Below are positions 31,950 through 41,454 of a stretch of 52,107 bases of DNA, one piece after another (within the stretch, counting starts at the first letter, position 1; each line of letters starts with the position of its first letter). This DNA is from Defluviitaleaceae bacterium (lineage in GTDB: Bacteria; Bacillota_I; Bacilli_A; MOL361; Turicibacteraceae), in NCBI GenBank assembly GCA_009778135.1, contig WRKJ01000103.1:1-52107 (forward strand). The letters are read 5' to 3'. The notes below the pieces were generated by a model, which worked only from the letters and a program-made list of their open reading frames with translations, ran no database searches and was not told the origin of the DNA. A program made the translations under genes and the position numbers.

Positions 31950-32128
31950 ATATACCACCCACTTCCTTTTGTTCAAATCTGTTGCTATTAATGAAAGCAG
32001 CCTTTTAACGTCCGCAACCTTTCTGGCGCTAACACCATTTTGAGTGCAGTCACGCCAACACCAATGACGACCTCCCATTTAGCTGAACGTTTTCACCCGT
32101 TACAAGGAAGCTTACAATAAGTCAAAAG

Positions 32129-32156
32129 CAAACCTTGGATCACCTAGATTTGCCTT
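32129..32156 (-). other. Hairpin in the PerR-gene leader
   Basis: GCAAA...TTTGC inverted repeat with T-rich sequence beyond each arm lies inside the about 300-base region between the PerR promoter and the gene. It could be a weak attenuator. Nothing else is seen in 31950-32257. Confidence 0.35.
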
Positions 32157-32229
32157 TTTCTTATTTTGACCGCTTACTGGCCGAATGGATCTTTTAAACC
32201 CAGTTATTACATGTTGAAATTTAGTACTT

Positions 32230-32286
32230 AACTGTAATGAGTATCAATACGGGATTAATTATATCCCATATTTTTTCTATTGTCAA
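32230..32286 (-). promoter_or_regulatory. Strong promoter with Fur/PerR-like box upstream of the PerR-like gene and suf
   Basis: TTGACA (32286-32281), 17 bases, TATAAT (32263-32258), both perfect. Just downstream, ACTGTAATGAGTATCAATAC contains a partial 7-1-7 Fur-type box (about 10 of 14 to TGATAATnATTATCA). Gives a leader of about 300 nt. Confidence 0.7.
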
Positions 32287-32316
32287 CACTTTACATGAAA
32301 AGAAATGATTTATTCA

Positions 32317-33300
32317 TCAGATAATTGACGATGACGCTTCAAAGACAAAATCTGCGTCTTCTAACTTTTCAACATTAATGGCTTTCACATAGCCATTCCC
32401 TTTGACACTAAAGAAATCGTGGTTCTTTGTATCGGTTCTAAGTCCATTTTCAACAATCGGATTAATAGGTTCATCTGCAAAATGAATGTCTAAACCTAAA
32501 TTCATTAATGCTTTGTTCGCATTATAACGTAGAAAGCGGTTAACTTCATCAACTAATCCGACTGGTTCATAAACTTCTCTTGTATACATCACTTCATTTT
32601 CATACAATGCCATTAAAAGCACGATTCTTTCCTCAATAGCCGATTTTTGTTCATCAGGCGTTAAGTCATCAAATATTTCCTGCGCAATAAGGCCCGTGAA
32701 AACACCATGAATGCTTTCATCACGGATAATTAAATTAATAATTTCACCTGAAGCTGTTAGTTTGCCTTGACCTGCAAAGTAAAGGGGATAGAAAAATCCG
32801 CTATAAAACAAAAAACTTTCCAAGTAAACACTCGCAACCAACGCCATATAAAGATCATACTTTGGTGCGTCTGGCGTAAATAGTCGATCATAACGTTCTG
32901 TAATTAAAGCAAGCTTTTTTTCAAGCAATGGGTTTTGATCGACCCATTCAAACACCTCATCAATTTCCTCTTCAGTTGCCAAGGTTGTGAAAATGGTGCT
33001 ATAACTCTTGGCATGAATCTCTTCCATGGCACCCATAAATGTAAAAACGGCTTGCGCTTGTAAGTTTTTAATGTGAAGTGGAATTAAATGCATCCCGACA
33101 CCACCTTGTTTTGTATCAAGCAATGTCAAACCGCCGAGCACTTTTTTATACGCTTCTTTTTCGACCGTTGATAAAGTCGACCATGTGTTTTTATCAGAAG
33201 AAGTGGCAATCTCATCATCTAACCAAAACTGAGAGACATTTTGTTTCCAAAACGTTAAACTATACATATCTTCTAATTTATTCCAATTTACCGCTTTCAT
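32317..33300 (-). CDS. nrdF: Class Ib ribonucleotide reductase beta subunit NrdF
   Basis: Houses the dimetal (Mn or Fe) tyrosyl-radical cofactor. Metal ligands are seen in order: Asp in LTLLDTKQGG, Glu and His in FMGAMEEIHAKSYS, Glu in YLESFLFYSGF, and Glu/His in IRDESIHGVF; the radical Tyr is in KSYSTIF. The 327-aa size is standard. Its ATG is 74 bases downstream of nrdE, with a perfect hairpin in the gap. GAGGTG precedes the start. Confidence 0.96.
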   Translation of the reverse strand: MKAVNWNKLEDMYSLTFWKQNVSQFWLDDEIATSSDKNTWSTLSTVEKEAYKKVLGGLTLLDTKQGGVGMHLIPLHIKNLQAQAVFTFMGAMEEIHAKSYSTIFTTLATEEEIDEVFEWVDQNPLLEKKLALITERYDRLFTPDAPKYDLYMALVASVYLESFLFYSGFFYPLYFAGQGKLTASGEIINLIIRDESIHGVFTGLIAQEIFDDLTPDEQKSAIEERIVLLMALYENEVMYTREVYEPVGLVDEVNRFLRYNANKALMNLGLDIHFADEPINPIVENGLRTDTKNHDFFSVKGNGYVKAINVEKLEDADFVFEASSSII

Positions 33301-33320
33301 TTTTCACCTCACGTAAGAAA

Positions 33321-33340
33321 GAGTAGCAAAACAGCTACTC
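33321..33340 (-). other. Hairpin between nrdE and nrdF
   Basis: Perfect seven-base stem GAGTAGC/GCTACTC with a six-base loop, followed by TTTCTT on the minus strand. It may protect the upstream mRNA or attenuate nrdF relative to nrdE. Confidence 0.5.
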
Positions 33341-33374
33341 AATTAAAATGCTCATTTATTCAAACCGATGCGAC

Positions 33375-35459
33375 TTAAACACTACACGTCAAGCAATCTT
33401 CAACTGTTGTGTGGCGTGTTCTCGTATAATATAAACTTTTCAATCCTTTCTTACTCGCATAAATATAATAACGGGCAAGTTCGCGGGTTGAAACATCACT
33501 ATTAACATATAAAATGGTACTAATCCCTTGATCCACATGCTGTTGCATTTCAGAGATTAAGTCAATAATCTTGAACTGATCTGTGTTATAAGCCGACTTA
33601 TAATACCAAAATGTCTCCATTGATAAATAAGGCATTGGGTAATAAGTGGTCGAATTGGCATAAGTTCTTGATTCGATCACATCCACAATTGGCATAACAG
33701 AAGGTGTCGCATTTTGAACGTAAGAAATCGATTGTGTCGGCGCAATGGCCAATCGATACGCATGGTAAAGGCCATGTTTAGCCACTTCTTCTTTGAGTAC
33801 AGACCAGTCTGCTTCAGTTGGAATTTCAATGCCTTCAAACAATGCCGTGATTTTATGAGAAGTCGGTACAAAAGATTTTTCTTCATACTTTTTGAAAAAG
33901 CTTCCATTGGCATATTCTGACTGATCAAAATCTTTGAATGTTTTGCCGGTTGTTTTAGCAATTTCCATACTGGCTTCAATGGAGTAATAATTCATCATCA
34001 TGAAAAAAGTGTTAACAAATTCAAGTGCTTCGGTACTTTCGTAATCAATTTGATTTTTTGCTAAATAGCCATGCAGATTCATGGCACCAAGCCCAATCGA
34101 ATGAAGCTCATCATTCGCTTTTCTAACTGAAGGTGCATTTTCAACGGTTGTCATATCACTCACTGCTGTTAAAGCTTCTATGCCTGTATAAACCGATTCT
34201 TTAATGGCTTTGTTTTCCATGACATTGGCAATATTTAATGAACCTAAGTTACAACTAATGTCTCGTCTGATCACATCTTCATGCCCATAATCTGTAATTT
34301 CTGAAGTCTCTTGAAGTTGAAAAATTTCTGTACAGAGGTTGGACATTTTTATTTGGCCGATGCCTTTTAAAGCATGTTGTGCATTCGCATTGCTTTTATA
34401 CATGATGTAAGGATAGCCAGATTCTAACTGAACGGTTGAAATTTTGATCAGTAAATCACGGGCACTCAAATCTAGTTTTGTTTTTTTAACAGTTGGATTT
34501 GCCACTAACTCGTCGTACATCACATCAATGTCCATGTCATCTAAATGAATCCCATACGTTTGATAAACGGTAAATGGTGCAAAAACATACATGGGCAAAT
34601 TCTTTTCCGCCAATTCAAACATTTTTTTCGGTACAACCAGTCCAATTGAAAGGGTTTGAATGCGACTTTTCTCATCGGCATTGATTTTTTTCGTATCTAA
34701 AAATTCGATGATATCTTGATGAAAAATATTTAAATAAGCAGCACCCGCGCCTTTTCTTTGACCGAGCTGATTGGCATAAGAGAAAGAATTTTCAAGTAAC
34801 TTCATAACAGGGACAACACCACTCGCCGCATTTTCAAAGCCTTTAATCGTCTCACCACGCGCACGTAATTTGGATAAATTAAGCGCAACGCCACCACCTA
34901 TTTTACTTAAATTAAGCGAAGTTGAAATATTAAAACCAATGGAGTTCAGACTGTCATCCATCTCAAGTAAAAAACAAGAAACCATTTCTCCACGACGTCC
35001 ACGTCCAGCATTAAGAAAAGTTGGTGTCGCAGGTTGATAATTTTGTTTCATCATGGCAATGACAAAATGACGTGCCTTGGACAAATCTCCACGAGCTAAG
35101 CAAAGGGCAACAGAGATGACACGATCTTCATAATCTTCTAAGTAATACTTCCCGTCATTGGTTTTCAACGCATAATCCGTATAAAATTTCGATGCTGCCA
35201 TATAAGATTGAAACACAAAGCCTTGACTTTTAGCAACTTCATATAAAGACTCAATATCAGCCAGTGTGTAGTTAACAAAAACATCCTCATAATACGTATG
35301 TTCGATCATAAAACCAAGCCGTTCTTTTAGGGAAGCAAATGTTTTCTTTTTTTCTTGAACGACTTCTAAAAAGACATACAGGGCATCCTTGTCTTTTTGT
35401 AAGTTATAAAAGCCATCAACTTTTGTCATGACCTCATTGTTCAATTCAATATGTTTCAA
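33375..35459 (-). CDS. nrdE: Class Ib ribonucleotide reductase alpha subunit NrdE
   Basis: Catalytic subunit that reduces ribonucleoside diphosphates. Visible features: PATPTFLNAGRGRRGEMVSCFLLEMDDS with the first active Cys, the NLCTEIFQL / DISCNLGSLNIAN block with the thiyl-radical Cys, ATPSVMPIVDVIESRTYANSTTYYP with the radical-path tyrosines, and the C-terminal CLTCSV pair that accepts electrons from NrdH/thioredoxin. 694 aa is normal; the ATP cone is absent, as expected for NrdE. Its start overlaps nrdI by 14 bases. No nrdH is seen in the window; the thioredoxin at 41455 may serve. Confidence 0.97.
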   Translation of the reverse strand: MKHIELNNEVMTKVDGFYNLQKDKDALYVFLEVVQEKKKTFASLKERLGFMIEHTYYEDVFVNYTLADIESLYEVAKSQGFVFQSYMAASKFYTDYALKTNDGKYYLEDYEDRVISVALCLARGDLSKARHFVIAMMKQNYQPATPTFLNAGRGRRGEMVSCFLLEMDDSLNSIGFNISTSLNLSKIGGGVALNLSKLRARGETIKGFENAASGVVPVMKLLENSFSYANQLGQRKGAGAAYLNIFHQDIIEFLDTKKINADEKSRIQTLSIGLVVPKKMFELAEKNLPMYVFAPFTVYQTYGIHLDDMDIDVMYDELVANPTVKKTKLDLSARDLLIKISTVQLESGYPYIMYKSNANAQHALKGIGQIKMSNLCTEIFQLQETSEITDYGHEDVIRRDISCNLGSLNIANVMENKAIKESVYTGIEALTAVSDMTTVENAPSVRKANDELHSIGLGAMNLHGYLAKNQIDYESTEALEFVNTFFMMMNYYSIEASMEIAKTTGKTFKDFDQSEYANGSFFKKYEEKSFVPTSHKITALFEGIEIPTEADWSVLKEEVAKHGLYHAYRLAIAPTQSISYVQNATPSVMPIVDVIESRTYANSTTYYPMPYLSMETFWYYKSAYNTDQFKIIDLISEMQQHVDQGISTILYVNSDVSTRELARYYIYASKKGLKSLYYTRTRHTTVEDCLTCSV

Positions 35460-35829
35460 TGTTATTCAGCCCTTCCATAATGTTACTCAACCCTTCCATG
35501 AACAATGTCACATCCGTTGCCGTTCCAGATAGTTCAAATTTAGAAACGATTTGAACGCGATATTTTTGGGCAATTTTATCAGCAGCTAGACCATAGTATG
35601 CACCGAAATTCTTATTTCCACTCGAAGCAACGCCTTTTAAATGGTCATGATTCTTTTGAAGGAATGTGTTTGTTTTATCCGGAACCTCACCTAAGCTTGT
35701 GGTAAAAGTAATTAAAATAAAATCTTGATCAACAACCATATCAGCTGTTATTTGAGTTGCTTCAACGGATAATTTTTTAATGAATCGACCAACGTTCCCA
35801 GTTAATGAATCGTACAAAATAAGCATCAT
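35446..35829 (-). CDS. nrdI: Flavodoxin-like NrdI
   Basis: NrdI is an FMN protein that supplies oxidant (superoxide/peroxide) to load the Mn-tyrosyl cofactor of NrdF. The FMN loop is YDSLTGNVGRFI; further family motifs LITFTTSLGEVPDKTNTFLQ and GVASSGNKNFGAYYGLAADKIA are clear. 127 aa is standard. ATGATG start with GAGAGTG upstream. It lies 15-20 bases after the ferredoxin terminator with no promoter of its own visible. Confidence 0.95.
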   Translation of the reverse strand: MMLILYDSLTGNVGRFIKKLSVEATQITADMVVDQDFILITFTTSLGEVPDKTNTFLQKNHDHLKGVASSGNKNFGAYYGLAADKIAQKYRVQIVSKFELSGTATDVTLFMEGLSNIMEGLNNIETY

Positions 35830-35859
35830 TTATCACTCTCATTCTCATGATCAATTAAT

Positions 35860-35885
35860 AAAAAAGCCAGGCATAAATGCCTGGC
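35860..35885 (-). terminator. Terminator/attenuator between ferredoxin and nrdI
   Basis: Perfect eight-base stem GCCAGGCA/TGCCTGGC with loop TTTA, followed by six T. Since nrdI starts right after it and no promoter intervenes, part of the transcription probably reads through. Confidence 0.85.
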
Positions 35886-35895
35886 AATTCGACAT

Positions 35896-36129
35896 TTAGC
35901 TAAATGGTGTATCAGAAACTTTAATGGCTTCTGTCGGACAACCTTCAGCTGCATCGATCAAGTCGTCGTGTAAATCTTCTTCGATTGCCACTGTACCTGT
36001 ATTTCCATCAGCGTTATAAATGTTTTCTGCATATCCTTCATCATCATAGTCAAAGATATCTGGTGCAACACTCCCACATGCACCACATGCAATACATTCA
36101 TCTTTTGCCACTCTTGTATATTTTACCAT
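35896..36129 (-). CDS. 4Fe-4S ferredoxin (copy 1)
   Basis: The 77-aa Bacillus-type single-cluster ferredoxin has ligands Cys in [13 protein letters not shown] and a fourth Cys in GCPTEAIKV. It carries electrons from PFOR and to FNR or flavodoxins. It is almost identical to the ferredoxin at 49657, differing mainly in the centre ([13 protein letters not shown] versus [13 protein letters not shown]). Promoter TTGATA-17-TATAAT lies about 105 bases upstream. Placement directly before nrdI suggests it may reduce NrdI. Confidence 0.93.
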   Translation of the reverse strand: MVKYTRVAKDECIACGACGSVAPDIFDYDDEGYAENIYNADGNTGTVAIEEDLHDDLIDAAEGCPTEAIKVSDTPFS

Positions 36130-36197
36130 CTAAGTCACTTTCCTTTACTACTTTTCAACAATTTCAACTCATGCGTCGTGAGGAGAAATAAGCAACT

Positions 36198-36218
36198 ATT
36201 ATTCTTTAATAGAATAAT
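36198..36218. promoter_or_regulatory. Operator-like inverted repeat in ferredoxin leader
   Basis: ATTATTCT and AGAATAAT, perfect eight-base arms five bases apart, just downstream of the ferredoxin promoter start site. Candidate repressor site. Confidence 0.45.
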
Positions 36219-36231
36219 TCTGTCGATTAAG

Positions 36232-36260
36232 ATTATATCATTTAAGGCCAAACTTATCAA
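36232..36260 (-). promoter_or_regulatory. Sigma-A promoter of ferredoxin copy 1
   Basis: TTGATA (36260-36255), 17 bases, TATAAT (36237-36232). Confidence 0.75.
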
Positions 36261-36350
36261 TAAGAATTGCTTATTTTTCACGAAACTTGCTGTATAAAAA
36301 TCGATGAAAATTTTTCAATTTTTTGGTTGACCTATTGCGATCACAACACC

Positions 36351-36402
36351 AAAAAAATGGTAGTTTGATGAGCGTTTGCTTTCACAATCACATCAAACCA
36401 CC
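36351..36402 (-). terminator. Terminator of the redox cluster (after the RnfD-like gene)
   Basis: GGTGGTTTGATG pairs with CATCAAACTACC (one mismatch), followed by ATTTTTTT on the minus strand. The rest of the 36130-36459 gap holds the ferredoxin promoter and no gene. Confidence 0.85.
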
Positions 36403-36459
36403 TCTTCAAATTTAGTGAAACGAGGGTGTCTTACCTTAAATCAACAAGGGTTGATACAA

Positions 36460-37602
36460 TTAAACACCTGTATTAAGCGCTGAAACCAATACGACGAATA
36501 AAAGTCCTGCGATGAAAATAGTGCCATATGTCATCAAGCGTACTTTTGGCGTTTTTTTAGCAAGTGGTGCTGCTTTTTGGTTGAGCCATGGAGAAAGTAA
36601 GTTCATAACAACTAATGCCAACATCATGCCTTCTGGAAAACGTAACGAGCCAAATCTAATCGCCAAAGTTAAGACACCAAGCAAAATAGCAAAAATCATT
36701 TTCCCTGGCTTATTCTTAGGAATTGTAACAGGATCTGTTGCCATAAAAACCGCACCGAACAAAAGCCCACCTGTTAAAAGATGATAAAGCGGATATACCA
36801 GACTAAATCCGTGATAAAAACCAATAACAGTTGTTATCACAAACACTGTTCCAAGATACAAAACGGGAATCACCCAATCTAAAGCTTTTTTATAAGCCAT
36901 AAAAGCAAAAGCAATGAGAATGGCAAGCCTTGCCATTTCTGCACTTGGTGCAGGCGCATGTCCAATAAGCAATGTCCACCAATTACCAAAAGCTGCTTGA
37001 AAATGCGCATATTGATAACTGCCAAAATACCAACCATTTGAAGCAATACCCGTAAGTGGTGTCGCAGATGTTACACCATCAATTAATGTCGCCATGCCAT
37101 CTACTGCTTGAGGCATTCGATTGTATTGTTCGAACATTAAATCTGTTAATAAGAAGCCAACTGCGACAGGGTTAACGATGTTTTTACCAAAGCCACCCCA
37201 CATCAACTTTCCAATTAATTCAGCCAAAACGACTGACAGTATAATGATCAACAAGGGTGTATCAGAACGAAATCGTATTGACAAAATAACAGCCGTAATC
37301 AATGGGACATTTCGAACAATCTTCTTGTGATTAGCCGTGATTCTTTTCCAAAAAGAAGTAAATGTTTTTCCTTCGCGCCAGTCAATCATTCCATAAAAGG
37401 CAACATGTGTTAACCAACCTGTTACACAAGCCACTACTAATTTAAGAACAGCATGAATGACAACGTCTAATCCAAAGACAACAAATTGACTATATGTGGT
37501 CCATGCAAAAACAAAAAGTAATGCGTAAAGCACGATATCCATCATTTTCATCGGTTTTTTCTTCTTTTTAATCGGTGCAGTCTTTTCCTGCTTGTTTTCC
37601 AT
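36460..37602 (-). CDS. RnfD/NqrB-family membrane protein
   Basis: RnfD and NqrB are flavin-carrying membrane subunits of Rnf and Na+-NQR redox pumps. This 380-aa protein has a Lys-rich N-terminus, about ten membrane helices, the family stretch IRFRSDTPLLIIILSVVLAELIGKLMWGGFGKNIVNPVAVG, and a likely flavinylation site in DGVTSATPLTG (Thr of the S/T-x-A-T motif). No RnfABCEG, NqrA or ApbE gene is in the window, so it is a solitary RnfD-like protein. It is placed after nifJ in the same direction. The start is the ATG at 37602; a TTG two codons earlier has better spacing from AGGAG. Confidence 0.85.
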   Translation of the reverse strand: MENKQEKTAPIKKKKKPMKMMDIVLYALLFVFAWTTYSQFVVFGLDVVIHAVLKLVVACVTGWLTHVAFYGMIDWREGKTFTSFWKRITANHKKIVRNVPLITAVILSIRFRSDTPLLIIILSVVLAELIGKLMWGGFGKNIVNPVAVGFLLTDLMFEQYNRMPQAVDGMATLIDGVTSATPLTGIASNGWYFGSYQYAHFQAAFGNWWTLLIGHAPAPSAEMARLAILIAFAFMAYKKALDWVIPVLYLGTVFVITTVIGFYHGFSLVYPLYHLLTGGLLFGAVFMATDPVTIPKNKPGKMIFAILLGVLTLAIRFGSLRFPEGMMLALVVMNLLSPWLNQKAAPLAKKTPKVRLMTYGTIFIAGLLFVVLVSALNTGV

Positions 37603-37845
37603 AATCAAACTTAACTCCTATCTTAATCCAAAGAAAATGTCAGTGGTGGCTTTAAGCCGACCACCAACATACTTATCTATTATCTAGCTAAACAAAGCAT
37701 CGCATCCGATCATTTTCTAGTCGCTTCTCCCTCAAAATTTTGAAAGAAATTTTCATCGTACGAACAACGCAGGCGTCATCTCAGATTTAACAAATAAGGT
37801 GCTAAAAATTCGGTTGCACTCAAACACTTTGTTTCACGTTTAATT

Positions 37846-40800
37846 TTAGGCACTTTCTTCTTCTTCTTTTACTTCAATTTCATTACTATAATCAAGTGAT
37901 GCTAAGCGTTCTAATTGACGATATCGGCGTTGCGATTCTATTTTATTTGCTTCAAGCAGATCAGTTGCTTGCTCAGGATTAATTTTCATCAATTGGGCAT
38001 AACGGTCTTCATTCATTAAGAATTCATGATACTGATCCCAATTTGGTGCACGACCATCAATCTTAATTGGGTTTTTACCTTTCTCAGCATTTGCTGGATT
38101 AAAGCGGTAAATTGGCCAGTAACCAGACTTCGTTGCAAGTTCTGCTTGACTCATTGTGTTGGCAAGTCCACCTTTAATCCCGTGTGCAATACATGGTGAA
38201 TACGCAATGATTAATGATGGCCCTTTATGTGCTTCAGCTTCCATCATCGCTTTAATAACTTGTGCTTGGTTAGCACCGTGCGACACTTGTGCCACATAGA
38301 CATGGCCATAAGTCATCGCAAGACCTGCTAAATCTTTCTTCGTTCCTGGTTTACCACTAGCTGCAAATTTAGCAAGTGATCCTGTTGCAGACGATTTAGA
38401 AGACTGTCCACCTGTATTTGAATAAACTTCAGTGTCCAATACTAAAATGTTAACATCGTCATTGTTCGCAATAACATGATCAAGACCACCGTAACCAATG
38501 TCATATGCCCAACCGTCTCCACCAAGAATCCAGTTTGAACGCTTCACAATGTAATCTTTTAAGCTTAGCGTATCTTTTGCTTCAGATGTATCTACAGTCG
38601 CAAGGACACGCTCAAGCTCTGGACGGATACGTCTTGTCTCTTCGATGCTATCACGATTTTCAAGCCAATCTTTCAACACAGCTTGATCAACTTCATTGAC
38701 GTTAGGTAAAATCGCTTCGAGATTAAGTTGAATACGGTCACGCAATGTTTCACCTGCATGATACATCCCAAATCCAAATTCTGCATTGTCTTCGAACAGT
38801 GAGTTCGCCCAAGCTGGTCCTTCACCTTCAGCATTTTGTGTGTAAGGTGTCGCTGGATATGAAGCACCATAAATCGATGTACATCCTGTTGCGTTAGCAA
38901 TTTGCATGTTCACACCAAATAATCTTGTTAACAATGAGATGTATGGCGTTTCTCCACAACCTGCACATGCACCAGAAAATTCAAATAGTGGCTGTGCAAA
39001 TGATGAACCTTTAACTGTATTTTTTGGAAGTAGGTTATCTTTGTAAGTCACTTCGTTAAAGAAATAGTCAGACGCTTGGATTTCTCCCGCAGCGATCTCT
39101 TCATGAATTGGCACCATTTCAAGGGCTTTAACATTTTTCTTACCTGGACAAACGTTCACACATACTTCACAACCTGTACAATCAAGGGTTGAAACTTGAA
39201 TGCGATACTCAAGACCATCAAGACCTTTACCAATCGCTTTTAATGTACGAACACCTTCAGGTGCTTTCGCTTGCTCTTCTTCCGTCATTAAGAAAGGACG
39301 AATAACAGCATGTGGACATACGTACGCACATTGGTTACATTGAATACAGTTTTCTTCAATCCATTTCGGAACGAAACGAGCAATTCCACGTTTTTCATAA
39401 GCAGCCGTTCCATGTGGCATCGTTCCATCAACGAATTGATTGTCAAATGCCGATACTGGTAGTGAATACCCTTGATCAACTGCAATCGCATCAGCAATGT
39501 TACGAACAAATTCTGGACGTGTTTGATCAATGTCGATCCCCTCTGCTTCTAAATCAGACCATGCTGGATCAACTTTCACTTCCATTAACCCTTCTGCACC
39601 TTTATCAATGGCTTCATGATTTAAAGCGACAACTTTCTCACCTTTACGAGAATAAAGCTTCACGACGTATTCTTTCATTAACCTAACAGCTTCTTCATAA
39701 GGTAACATCTGTGGGTTTAGTTTGAAGAATGCCGATTGCATAATCGTATTCGTACGACGACCTAAACCAATTTCACGCGCTAAGTTAATGGCATCAACAA
39801 TAAAGAATTTTGCATGTTTATCTGCCAATGTTTTCTTGAAACTGTTCGGCAGTCGATCTACAATGTCTTCTGGCGAAAAGACAGTGTTTAAAAGGAATGT
39901 TCCACCCTCTCTTAACCCTGAAATCATGTCATATTTTCCGATATAAGCATCTGTTGAACATGAAACAAAGCTCGGTGTTGAAACAAGGTATGGTGCTGGA
40001 ATTGGATTTTTAGAGAAACGGAGATTAGATTTCGTTAAGCCACCTGACTTCTTAGAGTCATAAGCAAAATAAGCTTGACCATAACTTTCCGTATTCTCAC
40101 CCATGATTTTAATGGTGTTCTTATTCGCACCAATGGTTCCATCCTCACCCACACCGAAGAACATCGCTTCTGTCACTTCTTCATCTAATGTGACAATGTT
40201 TGGAACTGTTTTGAGAGATTTGAATGTGACATCATCCACAATACCAATGGTAAAATCATCTTTTTGTTCACCAGCTAAATTGTCATAAACAGCCACAATT
40301 TGTCCAGGTGTTGTATCTTTTGAAGAAAGTCCATAACGACCACCGATAATAAGTGGTGTTTTTGCTTGACCATTAAAGATTCCTTTAATATCCAAGCAAA
40401 GTGGTTCACAAACTGCACCTGATTCTTTCGTTTTATCAAGGACTGCAATTCTTTCCACGGTCGCCGGTAAAACATCAAAGAAATACTTGCTACTAAATGG
40501 TCGATACAAATGAACGGTAATCACACCTACTTTTCGACCTTGCTTATTCAAAAGATCTACAACGCCTTTGGTCGTTTCTGTAACGGATCCCATTGCGACA
40601 ATAATATCCGTTGCTTCCGGATGTCCATAATAGACAAATGGCTTATACTCACGACCGGTTACTTCAGAAATTTCTTTCATGTAATCCGCAACAATATCAG
40701 GAATCGCTTCGAAATATTTATTTTGTGCTTCACGGTTTTGGAAATAAACATCATCATTTTGTGCAGGACCTTTTGTCACTGGATTGTGCGGACTTAATGA

Positions 40801-41427
40801 ACGGGCACGGAATTTTTCTACCATGTCCATATCAATTAATCTTTCAAAGTGCTTATAGTCAATGACTTCAACCTTTTGAATTTCATGTGACGTTCTAAAT
40901 CCGTCAAAGAAGTGCATCACTGGCATACTTGCTTTAATGGCCGCTAAATGCGCAACGCCAGCCAAATCCATCACTTCTTGAACCGAAGAAGTCGCCATCA
41001 TCGCCCATCCTGTTTGACGCGCTGCATAGACATCTTGATGATCACCAAAGATTGACAAAGCATGTGTCGCAATAGAACGTGCCGTTACGTGCATAACACC
41101 AGGTAATAATTCTCCTACAATTTTATACATATTAGGAATTTTCAATAATAGCCCTTGTGATGCCGTATAAGTCGTTGTTAACGCACCCGTTTGAAGGGAT
41201 CCGTGAACAACACCAGCAGCGCCTGCTTCAGATTGCATTTCAATTACCTTTACAGGTGCGCCAAATAAGTTTTTCTTTCCTTGTGATGCCCATAAGTCAG
41301 TATGCTCAGCAAGCGGTGTCGAAGGCGTAATTGGATAAATACCCGCAACCTCTGTAAACGCATATGCAGCATGGGCAGCAGCTTCAGCCCCATCCATTGA
41401 TTTAAATACTTTTTTGTTGTCTGACAT
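37846..41427 (-). CDS. nifJ: Pyruvate:ferredoxin (flavodoxin) oxidoreductase
   Basis: A single-chain PFOR that converts pyruvate and CoA to acetyl-CoA, CO2 and reduced ferredoxin. Domains in order: pyrimidine-binding domain (AYAFTEVAGIYPITPSTPLAEH), the CoA/domain II-III segment, the ferredoxin domain with two 4Fe-4S motifs (CIQCNQCAYVCP and CTGCEVCVNVCP, near residues 690-760), a further Cys pair (SGACAGCGETPY) and the TPP site (GGDGWAYDIGYGGLDH...VYSNTGGQSSKS). 1193 aa is normal for homodimeric PFOR. The start at 41427 is seven bases after GAGAGG. It lies 27 bases after trxA. Confidence 0.97.
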   Translation of the reverse strand: MSDNKKVFKSMDGAEAAAHAAYAFTEVAGIYPITPSTPLAEHTDLWASQGKKNLFGAPVKVIEMQSEAGAAGVVHGSLQTGALTTTYTASQGLLLKIPNMYKIVGELLPGVMHVTARSIATHALSIFGDHQDVYAARQTGWAMMATSSVQEVMDLAGVAHLAAIKASMPVMHFFDGFRTSHEIQKVEVIDYKHFERLIDMDMVEKFRARSLSPHNPVTKGPAQNDDVYFQNREAQNKYFEAIPDIVADYMKEISEVTGREYKPFVYYGHPEATDIIVAMGSVTETTKGVVDLLNKQGRKVGVITVHLYRPFSSKYFFDVLPATVERIAVLDKTKESGAVCEPLCLDIKGIFNGQAKTPLIIGGRYGLSSKDTTPGQIVAVYDNLAGEQKDDFTIGIVDDVTFKSLKTVPNIVTLDEEVTEAMFFGVGEDGTIGANKNTIKIMGENTESYGQAYFAYDSKKSGGLTKSNLRFSKNPIPAPYLVSTPSFVSCSTDAYIGKYDMISGLREGGTFLLNTVFSPEDIVDRLPNSFKKTLADKHAKFFIVDAINLAREIGLGRRTNTIMQSAFFKLNPQMLPYEEAVRLMKEYVVKLYSRKGEKVVALNHEAIDKGAEGLMEVKVDPAWSDLEAEGIDIDQTRPEFVRNIADAIAVDQGYSLPVSAFDNQFVDGTMPHGTAAYEKRGIARFVPKWIEENCIQCNQCAYVCPHAVIRPFLMTEEEQAKAPEGVRTLKAIGKGLDGLEYRIQVSTLDCTGCEVCVNVCPGKKNVKALEMVPIHEEIAAGEIQASDYFFNEVTYKDNLLPKNTVKGSSFAQPLFEFSGACAGCGETPYISLLTRLFGVNMQIANATGCTSIYGASYPATPYTQNAEGEGPAWANSLFEDNAEFGFGMYHAGETLRDRIQLNLEAILPNVNEVDQAVLKDWLENRDSIEETRRIRPELERVLATVDTSEAKDTLSLKDYIVKRSNWILGGDGWAYDIGYGGLDHVIANNDDVNILVLDTEVYSNTGGQSSKSSATGSLAKFAASGKPGTKKDLAGLAMTYGHVYVAQVSHGANQAQVIKAMMEAEAHKGPSLIIAYSPCIAHGIKGGLANTMSQAELATKSGYWPIYRFNPANAEKGKNPIKIDGRAPNWDQYHEFLMNEDRYAQLMKINPEQATDLLEANKIESQRRYRQLERLASLDYSNEIEVKEEEESA

Positions 41428-41454
41428 AGTCATCGCCTCTCTTTTAAAACTTTG

